Of a stretch of 64,000 nt of DNA, positions 44,748-53,564 are shown in pieces (positions within the stretch are counted from its first letter, which is position 1; every line of letters begins with the position of its first letter). The notes under the pieces are model-generated. The model worked only from the letters and a program-made list of their open reading frames with translations, was not told where the DNA came from and searched no databases. The position numbers and the translations under genes are program-made. This DNA is from CALGFI01 sp963786805. Its GTDB lineage: Bacteria > Actinomycetota > UBA4738 > HRBIN12. The DNA is taken from positions 62,001 through 126,000 of the forward strand of contig CAWBAK010000002.1 in NCBI GenBank assembly GCA_963786805.1. Reading direction: 5' to 3'.

Positions 44748-44774
44748 AAAAAGAAAGTGGGCGCGAGCCCACTT
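44748..44774 (-). terminator. Intrinsic terminator/attenuator in the rimP-nusA-infB leader
   Basis: On the minus strand an 8-bp perfect stem AAGTGGGC/GCCCACTT closes a TCGC loop (44755-44774) and runs straight into TCTTTTT (44748-44754). It ends 20 bases before the rimP GTG. No complete gene lies between it and the TATACT box at 44807-44812. It would therefore act on transcripts entering the operon. Confidence 0.8.
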
Positions 44775-44806
44775 CGGGTGAAACCGCTCCGTTGCTTGCG
44801 GGAAGA

Positions 44807-44812
44807 AGTATA
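44807..44812 (-). promoter_or_regulatory. Candidate -10 box of the rimP operon
   Basis: TATACT on the minus strand, about 33 bp upstream of the attenuator stem. No convincing -35 hexamer is visible at 16-18 bp spacing, which is not unusual in actinobacteria. The leader RNA would be roughly 70 nt. Confidence 0.45.
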
Positions 44813-44877
44813 CGCGACCAGGGACGTTCGGCCCGGCCACGGCCCCGCTGAGCAGGGCAAGGAGCGATCCGCGGGGG

Positions 44878-45159
44878 TTACAAGGCCCGGCGCTGCCCGC
44901 CCGGACGGTTCCAGTGATCGCGGGCGTTCATGCGGCGCACCAGTCGGGAGTCGTCCCATCCGCGGTGCATCCGGATCCCGAGCTCGTGGCACGCACCCTC
45001 GGCCGACTCGTCGCTGTCGAAGACGTCGCGGACCCAGTTGCCCTCGACGTCGATCAGCACCAGGTCCCACGTGCGGAGGCCGACGGGCTGCAGCACGGCC
45101 TCGACCTCGGGGTGGAGCTTCGCGAAGTCCCGAAGCCCGTTGGGGGCGCGCCCGGCCAT
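44878..45159 (-). CDS. Conserved-looking hypothetical protein (93 aa)
   Basis: No family recognised. It starts at ATG 45157-45159 (MAGRAPNGLRDFAKLHPEVE), 10 bp after proS. The sequence looks folded (AVLQPVGLRTWDLVLIDVEG, WVRDVFDSDESAEGACHELG) and ends in a basic tail. Its position between proS and rimP suggests a translation-linked role, but that is only context. It may be co-transcribed with proS and end before the rimP promoter. Confidence 0.7.
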   Translation of the reverse strand: MAGRAPNGLRDFAKLHPEVEAVLQPVGLRTWDLVLIDVEGNWVRDVFDSDESAEGACHELGIRMHRGWDDSRLVRRMNARDHWNRPGGQRRAL

Positions 45160-45169
45160 GCCTGCGAGC

Positions 45170-46879
45170 CTACGGCGCCGTCTCGAGCAGGTCCAGAGCG
45201 GCCTGTGCGGCATCCGCCAGGGGTGCCTGGGACCGCTCGCCGCCGGCGCGCAGCTTGAGATCCGCCGTTCCGGCCGCGACACCACGCTTGCCTACGACGA
45301 CCTGGACGGGGTACCCGATCAGGTCCGCGTCGGCGAACTTGACCCCGGCGGTCTGCTCCCGGTCGTCGAGCGCCACCTCGACGCCGCGCTCTGTGAGCTC
45401 GCGATAGATCCGTTCGGCCTCGGCGACGACCCCTTCGTGATCCCGGTTCGCGACGATCACGACCACGGCGAAGGGCGCCATCACCTTGGGGAGCCGCAAC
45501 CCCGCCTCGTCGTAGTACTGCTCGGCCGCCGCGGCGAGCACGCGCGAGATCCCGATGCCGTGACTCCCCATCTGGTACAGCCGAACCGATCCGTCCTCGT
45601 CGACGAAGGTGGCGCCGAGCGGTTGCGAGTACCGGGTGCCGAGCTGGTAGATGTGACCGACCACGATCGAACGGCCGACGCGGAGCTCCCCGCCGCACCT
45701 CGGGCAGCGATCCCCCTCGCGGAGCGCCACGAGATCCTCGTACCGGTCGACGCGGAAGTCCCGGGGGGTGTTCGCGCCGGTGACGTGATGCTCGGCCTCG
45801 TTCGCCCCCGTCACCCAGTCGCCCGCCCCTTGAACCGCGTGGTCGGCCAGGACCGTGACCCCCTCGTCGAGTCCCTGGGGTCCGACGTAGCCCTTGACGA
45901 AGCCGCGGGCGGCGAAGTCGCCGTCCTCGAACCGACGGACCGGCGCGGGGAACAGCAACCGCTCGAGCTTGGCTTCCTCGACCTCGCGATCACCCGGGAG
46001 CAAGACCGCGACCGTCGTGCCTCCGGCGTCGTACAGCATCGTCTTGAGCATCCGCTCACCCGACATCCCGAGGAGCGAGGAGACGGCGTCGATCGTGGCG
46101 GCGTTCGGCGTGTGCACCTTCTCCAGGGGCGCCGACCCCTCGCCCGCGGCGGGCTCCGGTGGCTGCGGCGTCGCGGCCTTCAGGTCGGCGAGGTAGTCGC
46201 CGTTCACACACTCGGCGAACAGATCCTCTCCGACGTCCGCGCGCGCCATGAACTCGTGGTTCACCCCGCCGCCGATCTGCCCTGGCTCCGCCTCGACGAT
46301 CACATACGACAGCGCGCACCGGTCGAAGATGCGGCCATAGGCCTGGTACATCCCGTCGTACGAGCTCGCCATCGCCTCCTCGTCGCGGTCGAACGTGTAC
46401 GCGTCCTTCATGAGGAACTCCCGCCCGCGGAGCAGGCCGAAGCGGGGACGGAACTCGTCGCGATACTTCCACTCGATCTGATACAGGTTCACCGGAAGGT
46501 CGCGGTACGAGGGGAGGTCCCCGGCGACGAGCAACGCGACGACCTCCTCCTGCGTCGGGCCGAGCAGCATCTCGCGGCCGTGGCGGTCCGTCAGCCGGAA
46601 CAACGTGTCGCCGTAGAGGTCCCAGCGGCCCGTGGCCTTCCACGGCTCGGCGGGCAGCAGGATGGGCATCCTCAACTCCTGCGCGCCGGAGGCCTCCATC
46701 TCCTCGCGGACGATGCGCTCGATCTTGCGGATCGATCGGAGCCCGAGCGGAAGCGTCACGTACACCCCCGACGTGACCTGTCGGATGAACCCGGCACGCA
46801 GCAGCAACCGGTGCGAAGGCGCCTCCACCTCTGCGGGATCCTCCCGGAGCGTGGGCGCGAACAGGTGCGAGAGCCTCAT
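45170..46879 (-). CDS. proS: Prolyl-tRNA synthetase (bacterial type)
   Basis: Charges tRNA-Pro. The 569-aa class II enzyme has motif 1 around LPLGLRSIRKIERIVREEM. Motif 2 lies in KYRDEFRPRFGLLRGREF and motif 3 in YQMGSHGIGISRVLAAAAE. A YbaK-like editing insert (about 225-385) removes misacylated alanine. The anticodon-binding domain fills the last ~110 residues (AERIYRELTERGVEVALDD). The insert makes it the bacterial rather than the archaeal form. Confidence 0.98.
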   Translation of the reverse strand: MRLSHLFAPTLREDPAEVEAPSHRLLLRAGFIRQVTSGVYVTLPLGLRSIRKIERIVREEMEASGAQELRMPILLPAEPWKATGRWDLYGDTLFRLTDRHGREMLLGPTQEEVVALLVAGDLPSYRDLPVNLYQIEWKYRDEFRPRFGLLRGREFLMKDAYTFDRDEEAMASSYDGMYQAYGRIFDRCALSYVIVEAEPGQIGGGVNHEFMARADVGEDLFAECVNGDYLADLKAATPQPPEPAAGEGSAPLEKVHTPNAATIDAVSSLLGMSGERMLKTMLYDAGGTTVAVLLPGDREVEEAKLERLLFPAPVRRFEDGDFAARGFVKGYVGPQGLDEGVTVLADHAVQGAGDWVTGANEAEHHVTGANTPRDFRVDRYEDLVALREGDRCPRCGGELRVGRSIVVGHIYQLGTRYSQPLGATFVDEDGSVRLYQMGSHGIGISRVLAAAAEQYYDEAGLRLPKVMAPFAVVVIVANRDHEGVVAEAERIYRELTERGVEVALDDREQTAGVKFADADLIGYPVQVVVGKRGVAAGTADLKLRAGGERSQAPLADAAQAALDLLETAP

Positions 46880-46912
46880 GGGCCTCTCAGGATAGCGCCC
46901 GCGTGTCCCGCC

Positions 46913-48502
46913 TCAGCTGTGCGTGACGACGTTCACCACCTGCTGCCACGTGAGACCGTCGAGTGCGTACTGGTTGAACGTCGCGAGGTTGGTCGGCACC
47001 ACGGGGTCGCGGTTGATGCCCGTGAAGTCGCCCCACCGCTCCAGGCCCGAGGTCGCGTCGTACGTATCCAGGCCGGGCGCGAGCAGGACCTGCGCCGCAG
47101 CGGTGCCGTTCGGTGCCACCTCGGCGACCCAGGCCGAGAGGAACTCGTCCCCCGGCGATCCCGCCCGGCTGTAGGTGACGAACAGGTTCCCGGATGCATC
47201 CGTGGCGACCGACGGCCATCCCACGTCCACCTCGGGCGCCCCGATCGTGCCCTTGCGTGAGAGCGTCGAGCTGTTCAGCCGCGTCGCCGGGGTCACCTCG
47301 TACCACCGCGCCGCCGACTCCAGGTACCCACCCGTGACCGGGTCCGGCTTGAAGTTCTTCGCGACGGCATGCGCGGCGAACAGCTCGTTGCGATCGGCGT
47401 CGAAGTACGCATTGATCAGCCGCTGGTCGCCGGCATCCCACCAGAGGTCGCGATCGTTGATCCCTGCGCCGCCCTGGGTCCCGAACGGGGGGAACGTCGT
47501 CTTCCCGATCGTGACCGTCCCCTTCTTCAGGATCACGTTCGTCGCGGTCTCCTTGATCCGCCACAGGGCCAGATACGAGTTCCGGCCGGCGAGCTGGACC
47601 GAGAGCAGGAGCTGTGTCGAGGCCGGCGTTCCCACCGTCTGCGCCGGCTGGAGCGTGAAGGCCTGGATCCCGTTCGCGTCGCGCGTCTGCGTCCCGGCGA
47701 ACACGTCCGGCACCGGGTTCGGCTGGGTGCAGTCATAGAGCGGGCCCTTGGGGATCGACATGACCTGTGCGAAGAGGAACCGCCCCTGCGACGAGGGGAA
47801 CGTGAACTGGTTCGAGGTGATCGTGACGCGGTCCTGGTTGTACCCCAGGCCCGGATAGTCGGCCCAGACCGCCGGCGCACCCGGGAGGGCGTCACCGGGG
47901 AAGGAGGTCGCACACCACGTGTTCAGGTCGGTCGCGGTCGCGTTCGGGATCGCGACCGCGATGATGCGCGAGAGCTGCGGCGAGTCGTCCTGGACCAGGT
48001 ACACGAGCACGAACGTGTCGTTGTACTGGTCGTAGATCACCTTGGGGTCGAAGGCGAAACGCCCCACGGAGTCGGGATGGAGCGACTCGAGGAGCGTCGG
48101 CGATACGACCTCGACCCCGAGACGGTCGTAGACGGCCACACTGCTATTGACCGCGGTGACGAAGAAGGTGTCGCCGAGCGCTCCGATCGTATCCGAGGGC
48201 TTGGCGTCCTCGACGTCGGGACCTTGCGCGTCGAAGCCGAACGACGAGGAGGGGGCGCGGGTCTCGGAAACCCGATGTGCCGATCGGAGGTCGCCGGCTG
48301 TACGTCCTCGCTGCGAGAACACGTCGAAGGAGGTGGGTCGGTCGTGCGACGTCGTGACGCCTCGGCCGTGCACGTTGGCTCGCGACGCGACCCTCGCGTC
48401 CGGACGAGCGCGGGCCGGATCCGTCGTCGCCGGAGCCGCCAGCGGCGACGCCGTGAGGGCGAGCACGAAGAGGACGAGCATCGAGCGGACCAACGAGCGC
48501 AT
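46913..48502 (-). CDS. Secreted protein, tandem paralogue A (529 aa)
   Basis: No named family recognised. An N-terminal signal peptide (MRSLVRSMLVLFVLALTASP) predicts export. The mature part is beta-rich, with motifs shared with its upstream neighbour: FDPKVIYDQYNDTFVLV, IPNATATDLNTWCA, DYPGLGYNQDRV and ERWGDFTGINRDPV. The repeated aromatic and Asp-rich turns suggest a beta-propeller or sialidase-like fold. The two genes probably arose by duplication (78 bp apart). Catalytic residues cannot be named. Confidence 0.78.
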   Translation of the reverse strand: MRSLVRSMLVLFVLALTASPLAAPATTDPARARPDARVASRANVHGRGVTTSHDRPTSFDVFSQRGRTAGDLRSAHRVSETRAPSSSFGFDAQGPDVEDAKPSDTIGALGDTFFVTAVNSSVAVYDRLGVEVVSPTLLESLHPDSVGRFAFDPKVIYDQYNDTFVLVYLVQDDSPQLSRIIAVAIPNATATDLNTWCATSFPGDALPGAPAVWADYPGLGYNQDRVTITSNQFTFPSSQGRFLFAQVMSIPKGPLYDCTQPNPVPDVFAGTQTRDANGIQAFTLQPAQTVGTPASTQLLLSVQLAGRNSYLALWRIKETATNVILKKGTVTIGKTTFPPFGTQGGAGINDRDLWWDAGDQRLINAYFDADRNELFAAHAVAKNFKPDPVTGGYLESAARWYEVTPATRLNSSTLSRKGTIGAPEVDVGWPSVATDASGNLFVTYSRAGSPGDEFLSAWVAEVAPNGTAAAQVLLAPGLDTYDATSGLERWGDFTGINRDPVVPTNLATFNQYALDGLTWQQVVNVVTHS

Positions 48503-48580
48503 GCGCGGGCCTCCCCAGCAGGTTGGGCCGGGACCCTACCGCGGGTCCGCGTTGCGCGTCCACGCACCGCGCGCGATCGA

Positions 48581-50143
48581 TCAGACGTGGCCGACGACGT
48601 GCACGACCTGCTGCCAATCGTCCGTTGCGCCGCCGCCGTCGGCAACGGCGATCTGATTGACCACGGCGACGAAGGCACCGCTCACGGGATCGCGGGACAG
48701 GCCGTTGTAGTCGCCCCAGCGCTCGGGACCGGGGACGGCTTCCATGCGCGCGGTGCCGGCGCGCAGGAGTGCCGTGGTCGCGTTCGTCGCGCCGGGAACG
48801 ACCTCGGCGACCCACGCCGACAGGAACTCACCGGTGACCGCGCTCGCTCGGTTGTACGTGACGAACAGGTTGCCGTCGGCGTCGGTGCCGAGGGTGGGCC
48901 ATCCCGCATCGGTCTCGGCCTCTCCGATCGTGCCGAAACGCGTGATCCTGGACCCCGGGAGCCTCGCGGACAGGCGGATCTCGTACCACCGGATCGCGCC
49001 CTCGACGTAGCCACCCGTCTGGGTGTCGGGGCCAAGGTCCCGCGCGATCACGTGCGCGCCGTAGACGCGGCCGCGGTCCAGGTCCGCGAAGGCGTTGATC
49101 AGTCGCAGGTCGCCGGGGTCCCACCAGGTATTCGCCGTCTCGAGACTCCCGCCACCCTGTGTCGCGAAGGGCGCGATCGCGACGTCCTTGACGCGGAACG
49201 CGGTGCGCGCCAGGGCGAGATCGTTCCGCGCCTCGCGCAGACGCCACAGCACGATGAAGTTCGGCCTTCCGGGTTGGAAGGAGAGCATCAGCAGCTGGCG
49301 CCCGGGACCGAGCGTCGTCGCCGGCTGCAAGCCGAACGCCGGCGAGCCGTCCGGGTTGCGGGTCTGCGCGCCGAGGAACGTGTCGAACGCCAGCGTGCGG
49401 TCGCAGTCGTAGAGCCGCGTCTTGGGGAACGCGAGCGCGATCGCCCCTTCGAACGCGAGATCGTCGAACGCGAACGTGTTCGCCGTCACGACCACGTGGT
49501 CCCTCGAGTAGCCGAGCCCCGGGTAGTCGGCGAACTGCCGTCCGTCCCCCGCCGTACGGTCCCCGTTCACGATCGCTCCGCACCAGGTCTCGGGGTCGTT
49601 CGCGGTCGCGTTCGGGATCGTGACGAACAGGATCCAGGAGCGGCGACGGGCGTCGTTCACCCCGAGGAACACGAGGACGAATCGGTCGTCGTACTGGTCG
49701 TAGACGACCTTCGGATCGAAGACCTGGGTCCCCGTCGGCAAGGAGAAGAGGCTCCGGAGCGGGTTCGGTCCGACGACCGGCGCGCCCGTCAGGTCGTAGA
49801 GCGCGTAGGAGGTGTTCACCGCCGTGAAGAACCAGCTCACTCCCATCGCTCCGGTTGGATCGGCGGGCCAGTTCCCTCCGATCCGCGGGATCGCGTCGAA
49901 CCCGAACGTCGACTCCGGCGCCCGGGCCTGCCAGGTCGCCCGGCCGTCACCCATCGTGTTCGAGCGGGGGGCCTGGGACCGCTCGGACCCGACGGCGACC
50001 TCGGGCGGCCGGGTCGGCGCGAACGTGAACGTCCGATCCCGTGCGTTCGCGCGTGGCACCGACGAAGACGGCGCCGCGGGAACGAGCACGGAGACGACGG
50101 CGAGGGAAACGACCACGGCACATCGGCGCGTGAGCTTCGCCAT
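48581..50143 (-). CDS. Secreted protein, tandem paralogue B (520 aa)
   Basis: Paralogue of the next gene downstream. A signal peptide (RRCAVVVSLAVVSVLVPAAP) is followed by the same order of motifs: FDPKVVYDQYDDRFVLVFLG, IPNATANDPETWCG, DYPGLGYSRDHV, WWDPGDLRLINAF and ERWGDYNGLSRDPV. The ATG at 50141-50143 follows GGGAGG. It may sit on the surface or be released. It is divergent from the trp leader. Confidence 0.78.
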   Translation of the reverse strand: MAKLTRRCAVVVSLAVVSVLVPAAPSSSVPRANARDRTFTFAPTRPPEVAVGSERSQAPRSNTMGDGRATWQARAPESTFGFDAIPRIGGNWPADPTGAMGVSWFFTAVNTSYALYDLTGAPVVGPNPLRSLFSLPTGTQVFDPKVVYDQYDDRFVLVFLGVNDARRRSWILFVTIPNATANDPETWCGAIVNGDRTAGDGRQFADYPGLGYSRDHVVVTANTFAFDDLAFEGAIALAFPKTRLYDCDRTLAFDTFLGAQTRNPDGSPAFGLQPATTLGPGRQLLMLSFQPGRPNFIVLWRLREARNDLALARTAFRVKDVAIAPFATQGGGSLETANTWWDPGDLRLINAFADLDRGRVYGAHVIARDLGPDTQTGGYVEGAIRWYEIRLSARLPGSRITRFGTIGEAETDAGWPTLGTDADGNLFVTYNRASAVTGEFLSAWVAEVVPGATNATTALLRAGTARMEAVPGPERWGDYNGLSRDPVSGAFVAVVNQIAVADGGGATDDWQQVVHVVGHV

Positions 50144-50248
50144 CGGAACCTCCCGGGCGGCCCGGTCGCCGCGTCCGCGTAGCCTATCCATGCGTCCGTG
50201 CGACGCGCGTTGACGCGGCGCGGCCGGCGATGGGACCATCGGCGACAG

Positions 50249-50293
50249 ATGGCCGAGCGCGGGAACCGCTGGTCCTGGCCCTGGGGCGTTTGA
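50249..50293 (+). CDS. trpL: trp operon leader peptide
   Basis: A 14-codon frame, MAERGNRWSWPWGV, contains three tryptophan codons at positions 8, 10 and 12 and stops just before a hairpin-terminator array that precedes trpE. A TTGACG hexamer at 50210-50215 could be the -35, but the -10 is weak. No Shine-Dalgarno sequence precedes the ATG, so it may be translated from a leaderless or near-leaderless mRNA. Confidence 0.8.
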   Translation: MAERGNRWSWPWGV

Positions 50294-50370
50294 CGCCCAG
50301 GTCCGCGCGCTCGAAAACCGAACGCATCGCGATGAGAGCCCCGGGCCGGTTCCCGGGGTTCGCCGTTTTT
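50281..50370 (+). promoter_or_regulatory. trp attenuator: pause hairpin, antiterminator and terminator
   Basis: Pause stem (1:2): CTGGGGCG (50281-50288) with CGCCCAG (50294-50300), overlapping the last Trp codon and the trpL stop. Terminator (3:4): 50337-50345 with 50352-50360, nine pairs including one G-U, then TTTTT at 50366-50370. Alternative 2:3 pairing: GGTCCG (50300-50305) with CGGGCC (50342-50347) would disrupt the terminator when ribosomes stall at the Trp codons. This is the classical layout. Confidence 0.75.
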
Positions 50371-50390
50371 CGGCTCCAGAGGGTGATGAC

Positions 50391-51860
50391 GTGAACGTTC
50401 GGCCGGATCGCGACACCTTCGACTCGCTCGCGAGGGCGAACCGGCTCGTCCCCGTGTGGACGGAGTTGCTGGCCGACGTCTCCACGCCGGTGGGCGTGTT
50501 CCCCGCGCTCGCCGGCGAAGGTCCCGGGGTCCTGCTGGAAAGCGTGGAGCGGTCCGAGCGATGGGGGCGGTATTCCTTCGTCGCGGGAGATCCGGCGGCC
50601 GTCGTCATCGTCGACGAGAAGGGCATGCGCGTCGAGGACGTCGCTCGCGACCTCGGATTCGACGTGCCGGGGACGGGCCACGCGCGCACCGATCTCGTCG
50701 CGCTGGCGGAGCGACTGCACGCGCCGCGCGTCGAGGGACTCCCGTCGCTCACGGGAGGGCTGGTCGGTTTCCTGTCGTACGAGGCCGCGGTGCTCCTCGA
50801 CGGGCACCCCTTCCCTCCGGGCGAGACCCCCGGTCCGCCGGTCGGGCTCCTCGTCGTCGATCGGGCGGTCGTGTTCGATCACTGGCGCCAGCGTCTGCTG
50901 CTCGTCGCGCACGTGCCCGCCCCCGCCTACGACGAGGGCATCGCGGCACTCGAGGATCTGGCCGCGCGTCTCTCGTCCCCCACCTCCCCGCGGCCCGAGC
51001 CACCGGGTGACGGCCTCGCCGACGAGGGAGCGGGCGAGCCGAACATGCCGGACGAGCGATTCCGCGAGATCGTGCGCTCGATGAAAGAGCACGTGTTCGC
51101 GGGCGACATCTATCAGGGTGTGCCGTCGCGGCGCGTGAGCTTCGCGTCGTCGCGGGGCGGCTTCCCGGTTTACCGGCGTCTGCGCGTCACGAACCCCGCG
51201 CCGTACATGTTCTTCGTGCGGATGCTCGGGCTGGAGCTCGCCGGCTCGTCCCCGGAACCGCTGGTGCGCGTGGAGGGCCGTCGTGTCACGACGCGACCAA
51301 TCGCCGGCACGCGGCCGCGCGGCGAGACCGAACTCCGCGATCGCCTGTTCGAGCACGAGCTCCTCGCCGACCCGAAGGAACGGGCCGAGCACGCGATGCT
51401 CGTCGACCTCGCGCGGAACGACCTCGGGCGCGTCTGCACGCCGGGGACGGTGCAGCCCACCGAGCTCATGGTCGTCGAGCGCTTCTCGAAGGTGATGCAC
51501 ATCGTGAGCACCGTCGAGGGCGAGCTCGCCGAGGGCCGGCACCCCCTCGACGCGCTGGCCGTGACGTTTCCCGCCGGGACCGTGACGGGCGCACCCAAGC
51601 GCCGCGCGATGGAGCTCATCGCCGAGCTCGAGCCGACCGCTCGCGGCCCCTACGCCGGCGCGGTCGGCTACTGCACGTTCGCCGGCGACCTCGACTTCTG
51701 CATCACGATCCGCACCGCCGTCGTCGCCGACGGACGCGCGCACGTGCAGACGGGCGCGGGGATCGTCGCGGACTCCGACCCCGAGGTCGAGCTCGCGGAG
51801 ACGAAGGCGAAGGCGGCCGCGCTCCTGCCCGCCGTCCTTGATGCGGAGGCGAGCCCGTGA
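50391..51860 (+). CDS. trpE: Anthranilate synthase component I
   Basis: Converts chorismate to anthranilate with ammonia from TrpG. The 489-aa protein has an N-terminal Anth_synt_I_N domain (about 20-160) and a chorismate-binding domain (about 225-485). The latter has PAPYMFFVRMLGLELAGSSP, RPIAGTRPRG, DLARNDLGRVC, FPAGTVTGAPKRRAMELI and GAGIVADSDPEVE. The usual GDIFQVVLSQR appears as GDIYQGVPSRR, a mild deviation. A GTG start overlaps no other gene. Control is by the upstream trpL attenuator. Its stop overlaps trpG (GTGA). Confidence 0.96.
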   Translation: MNVRPDRDTFDSLARANRLVPVWTELLADVSTPVGVFPALAGEGPGVLLESVERSERWGRYSFVAGDPAAVVIVDEKGMRVEDVARDLGFDVPGTGHARTDLVALAERLHAPRVEGLPSLTGGLVGFLSYEAAVLLDGHPFPPGETPGPPVGLLVVDRAVVFDHWRQRLLLVAHVPAPAYDEGIAALEDLAARLSSPTSPRPEPPGDGLADEGAGEPNMPDERFREIVRSMKEHVFAGDIYQGVPSRRVSFASSRGGFPVYRRLRVTNPAPYMFFVRMLGLELAGSSPEPLVRVEGRRVTTRPIAGTRPRGETELRDRLFEHELLADPKERAEHAMLVDLARNDLGRVCTPGTVQPTELMVVERFSKVMHIVSTVEGELAEGRHPLDALAVTFPAGTVTGAPKRRAMELIAELEPTARGPYAGAVGYCTFAGDLDFCITIRTAVVADGRAHVQTGAGIVADSDPEVELAETKAKAAALLPAVLDAEASP

Positions 51861-52426
51861 TCCTCGTCGTCGACCACTACGACTCGTTCACGTACAACCT
51901 CGTGCAACTGATCGAGAGCCTCGGCGAGCCGACGGAGGTCGTGAAGAGCGACGCCGAGCCGGCGGAGGCGCTCGTCGCCAGAGGCCCTGCGGCGGTGATC
52001 CTGTCGCCCGGACCGGGTCGGCCCGAGGACGCGGGTTGTTTCCCCGAGTTGCTCGCGATCCTTCCGCACGACACGCCGGTGCTCGGGGTCTGCCTCGGGC
52101 ACCAGGCGCTCGGCATCGCGGCCGGCGGCGTGGTCGAGCGGGCCGCGCCGGTGCACGGCAAGGCGTCGCTCGTCCATCACGAAGGTGTGGGGATCCTCGC
52201 CGGCGTGCCGAACCCGTTCGAGGCCGGCCGCTACCACTCGCTCGTGGTGCGGCGGGACGGCCTGCCCTCCGAACTCGAGCTCACGGCGTGGAGCGACGAC
52301 GGATTGGTGATGGCCACCCAGCACCGAACGCTTCCGCGCTTCGGCGTGCAGTTCCACCCGGAGTCGATCCTCACGCCCGACGGGCCGACGATCGTCCGCA
52401 ACTTCCTGACCCTTGCGCGGCGGTAG
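51857..52426 (+). CDS. trpG: Anthranilate synthase component II (glutamine amidotransferase)
   Basis: Supplies ammonia to TrpE, or to PabB for folate synthesis. The 189-aa class I amidotransferase has nucleophile Cys79 in GVCLGHQAL and the His167/Glu169 dyad in FHPES, with the oxyanion segment LSPGPGRPEDAG. Translationally coupled to trpE. No trpD or trpC follows, so the rest of the pathway is elsewhere. It ends 14 bp from the convergent ispG. Confidence 0.95.
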   Translation: MILVVDHYDSFTYNLVQLIESLGEPTEVVKSDAEPAEALVARGPAAVILSPGPGRPEDAGCFPELLAILPHDTPVLGVCLGHQALGIAAGGVVERAAPVHGKASLVHHEGVGILAGVPNPFEAGRYHSLVVRRDGLPSELELTAWSDDGLVMATQHRTLPRFGVQFHPESILTPDGPTIVRNFLTLARR

Positions 52427-52440
52427 GCGCGCGTTCGGAC

Positions 52441-53535
52441 TTAGCCGTCGGTCCCGACGGCGGCGCGCTCCGCGTCGATCTTCTTGGCCTCCTGGATCAG
52501 GCGCTCGACGAACCGATCCTCGGGGATCTTCTCGATCACCTCGCCCTTGACCACGAGGAACCCCTGTCCCTTGCCCGCGGCGATCCCGAGGTCCGCCTCG
52601 CGCGCCTCGCCGGGTCCGTTCACCACGCATCCCATCACCGCGACGCGGATCGGAACCTTCAGCCCTTCCCGCTCGAGCGCCTCGTGGACCTGCTTGGTCA
52701 GACCCAGCACGTCGACCTCGGCACGGCCGCAGCTCGGGCACGCGACCAGGTCGAGGCCTCGCTTGCGCAGGCCGAGCGACTGCAGGATCTGCGTTCCAAC
52801 CTTGACCTCCTCGACCGGATCGTCGGTGAGGCTCACGCGGATCGTGTCGCCGATCCCCTCGGCGAGCAGCGTGCCGATCCCGACGGAGCTCTTCACCCCA
52901 CCCATCGGCATGGGGCCGGCCTCGGTGACGCCGAGGTGGAGCGGGTAGTCGCAGCGCGCGGAGAGCATCCGGTACGCCTCGATCATCACGCGCGGGTTCG
53001 AGTGCTTGACCGAGATCTTGATGTCGAAGAAGTCCTCCTCCTCGAGGATCCTCGCCTCGTTCAGCGCACTCTCCACGAGCGCTTCGGGGGTCGGCGCGCC
53101 GTATCGCTCCAGCAGCTCCTTCTCCAACGAGCCGGCGTTCACCCCGATACGGATCGGAACGCTTCGGGCTTTCGCCTCGCGGGCGATCAGACGGACCTTG
53201 TCCTGGTACTTGATGTTGCCCGGGTTGATCCGCAGTCCCTGGATCCCGGCCTCGAGCGCCGCCATCGCGTACTTCCACTGGAAGTGGATGTCGGCGACGA
53301 CCGGGACGGTCGACTTGGCCGCGATGGCGGTCAGCGCCTCGGCGTCCTCCCAGTGCGGAACCGCGACCCGGACGATGTCGACCCCGGTGGCCACGAGCGA
53401 GGCGATCTGCTGCAAGGTGGCGTTCACGTCGGCGGTCTTCGTGGTGGTCATCGACTGAACGCTGATGGGCGCGTCCCCGCCCACGGCGACGTCGCCGACG
53501 CGGATCTGACGGGTCTTGCGGCGCTCTGCGAGCAT
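52441..53535 (-). CDS. ispG: 4-hydroxy-3-methylbut-2-en-1-yl diphosphate synthase (flavodoxin)
   Basis: Iron-sulphur enzyme of the MEP isoprenoid pathway. The 364-aa protein has the TIM-barrel start VQSMTTTKTADVNAT, VADIHFQWKYA and LRINPGNI. The [4Fe-4S] cysteines are in ACPSCGR and VMGCVVNGPGEA. The ATG at 53533-53535 begins MLAERRKTRQIRVG. dxr, another enzyme of the same pathway, lies 4 kb away at the other side of a two-component system. Confidence 0.97.
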   Translation of the reverse strand: MLAERRKTRQIRVGDVAVGGDAPISVQSMTTTKTADVNATLQQIASLVATGVDIVRVAVPHWEDAEALTAIAAKSTVPVVADIHFQWKYAMAALEAGIQGLRINPGNIKYQDKVRLIAREAKARSVPIRIGVNAGSLEKELLERYGAPTPEALVESALNEARILEEEDFFDIKISVKHSNPRVMIEAYRMLSARCDYPLHLGVTEAGPMPMGGVKSSVGIGTLLAEGIGDTIRVSLTDDPVEEVKVGTQILQSLGLRKRGLDLVACPSCGRAEVDVLGLTKQVHEALEREGLKVPIRVAVMGCVVNGPGEAREADLGIAAGKGQGFLVVKGEVIEKIPEDRFVERLIQEAKKIDAERAAVGTDG

Positions 53536-53564
53536 CGCTCTCAGTCTCCCAGGCAGACGACGAC

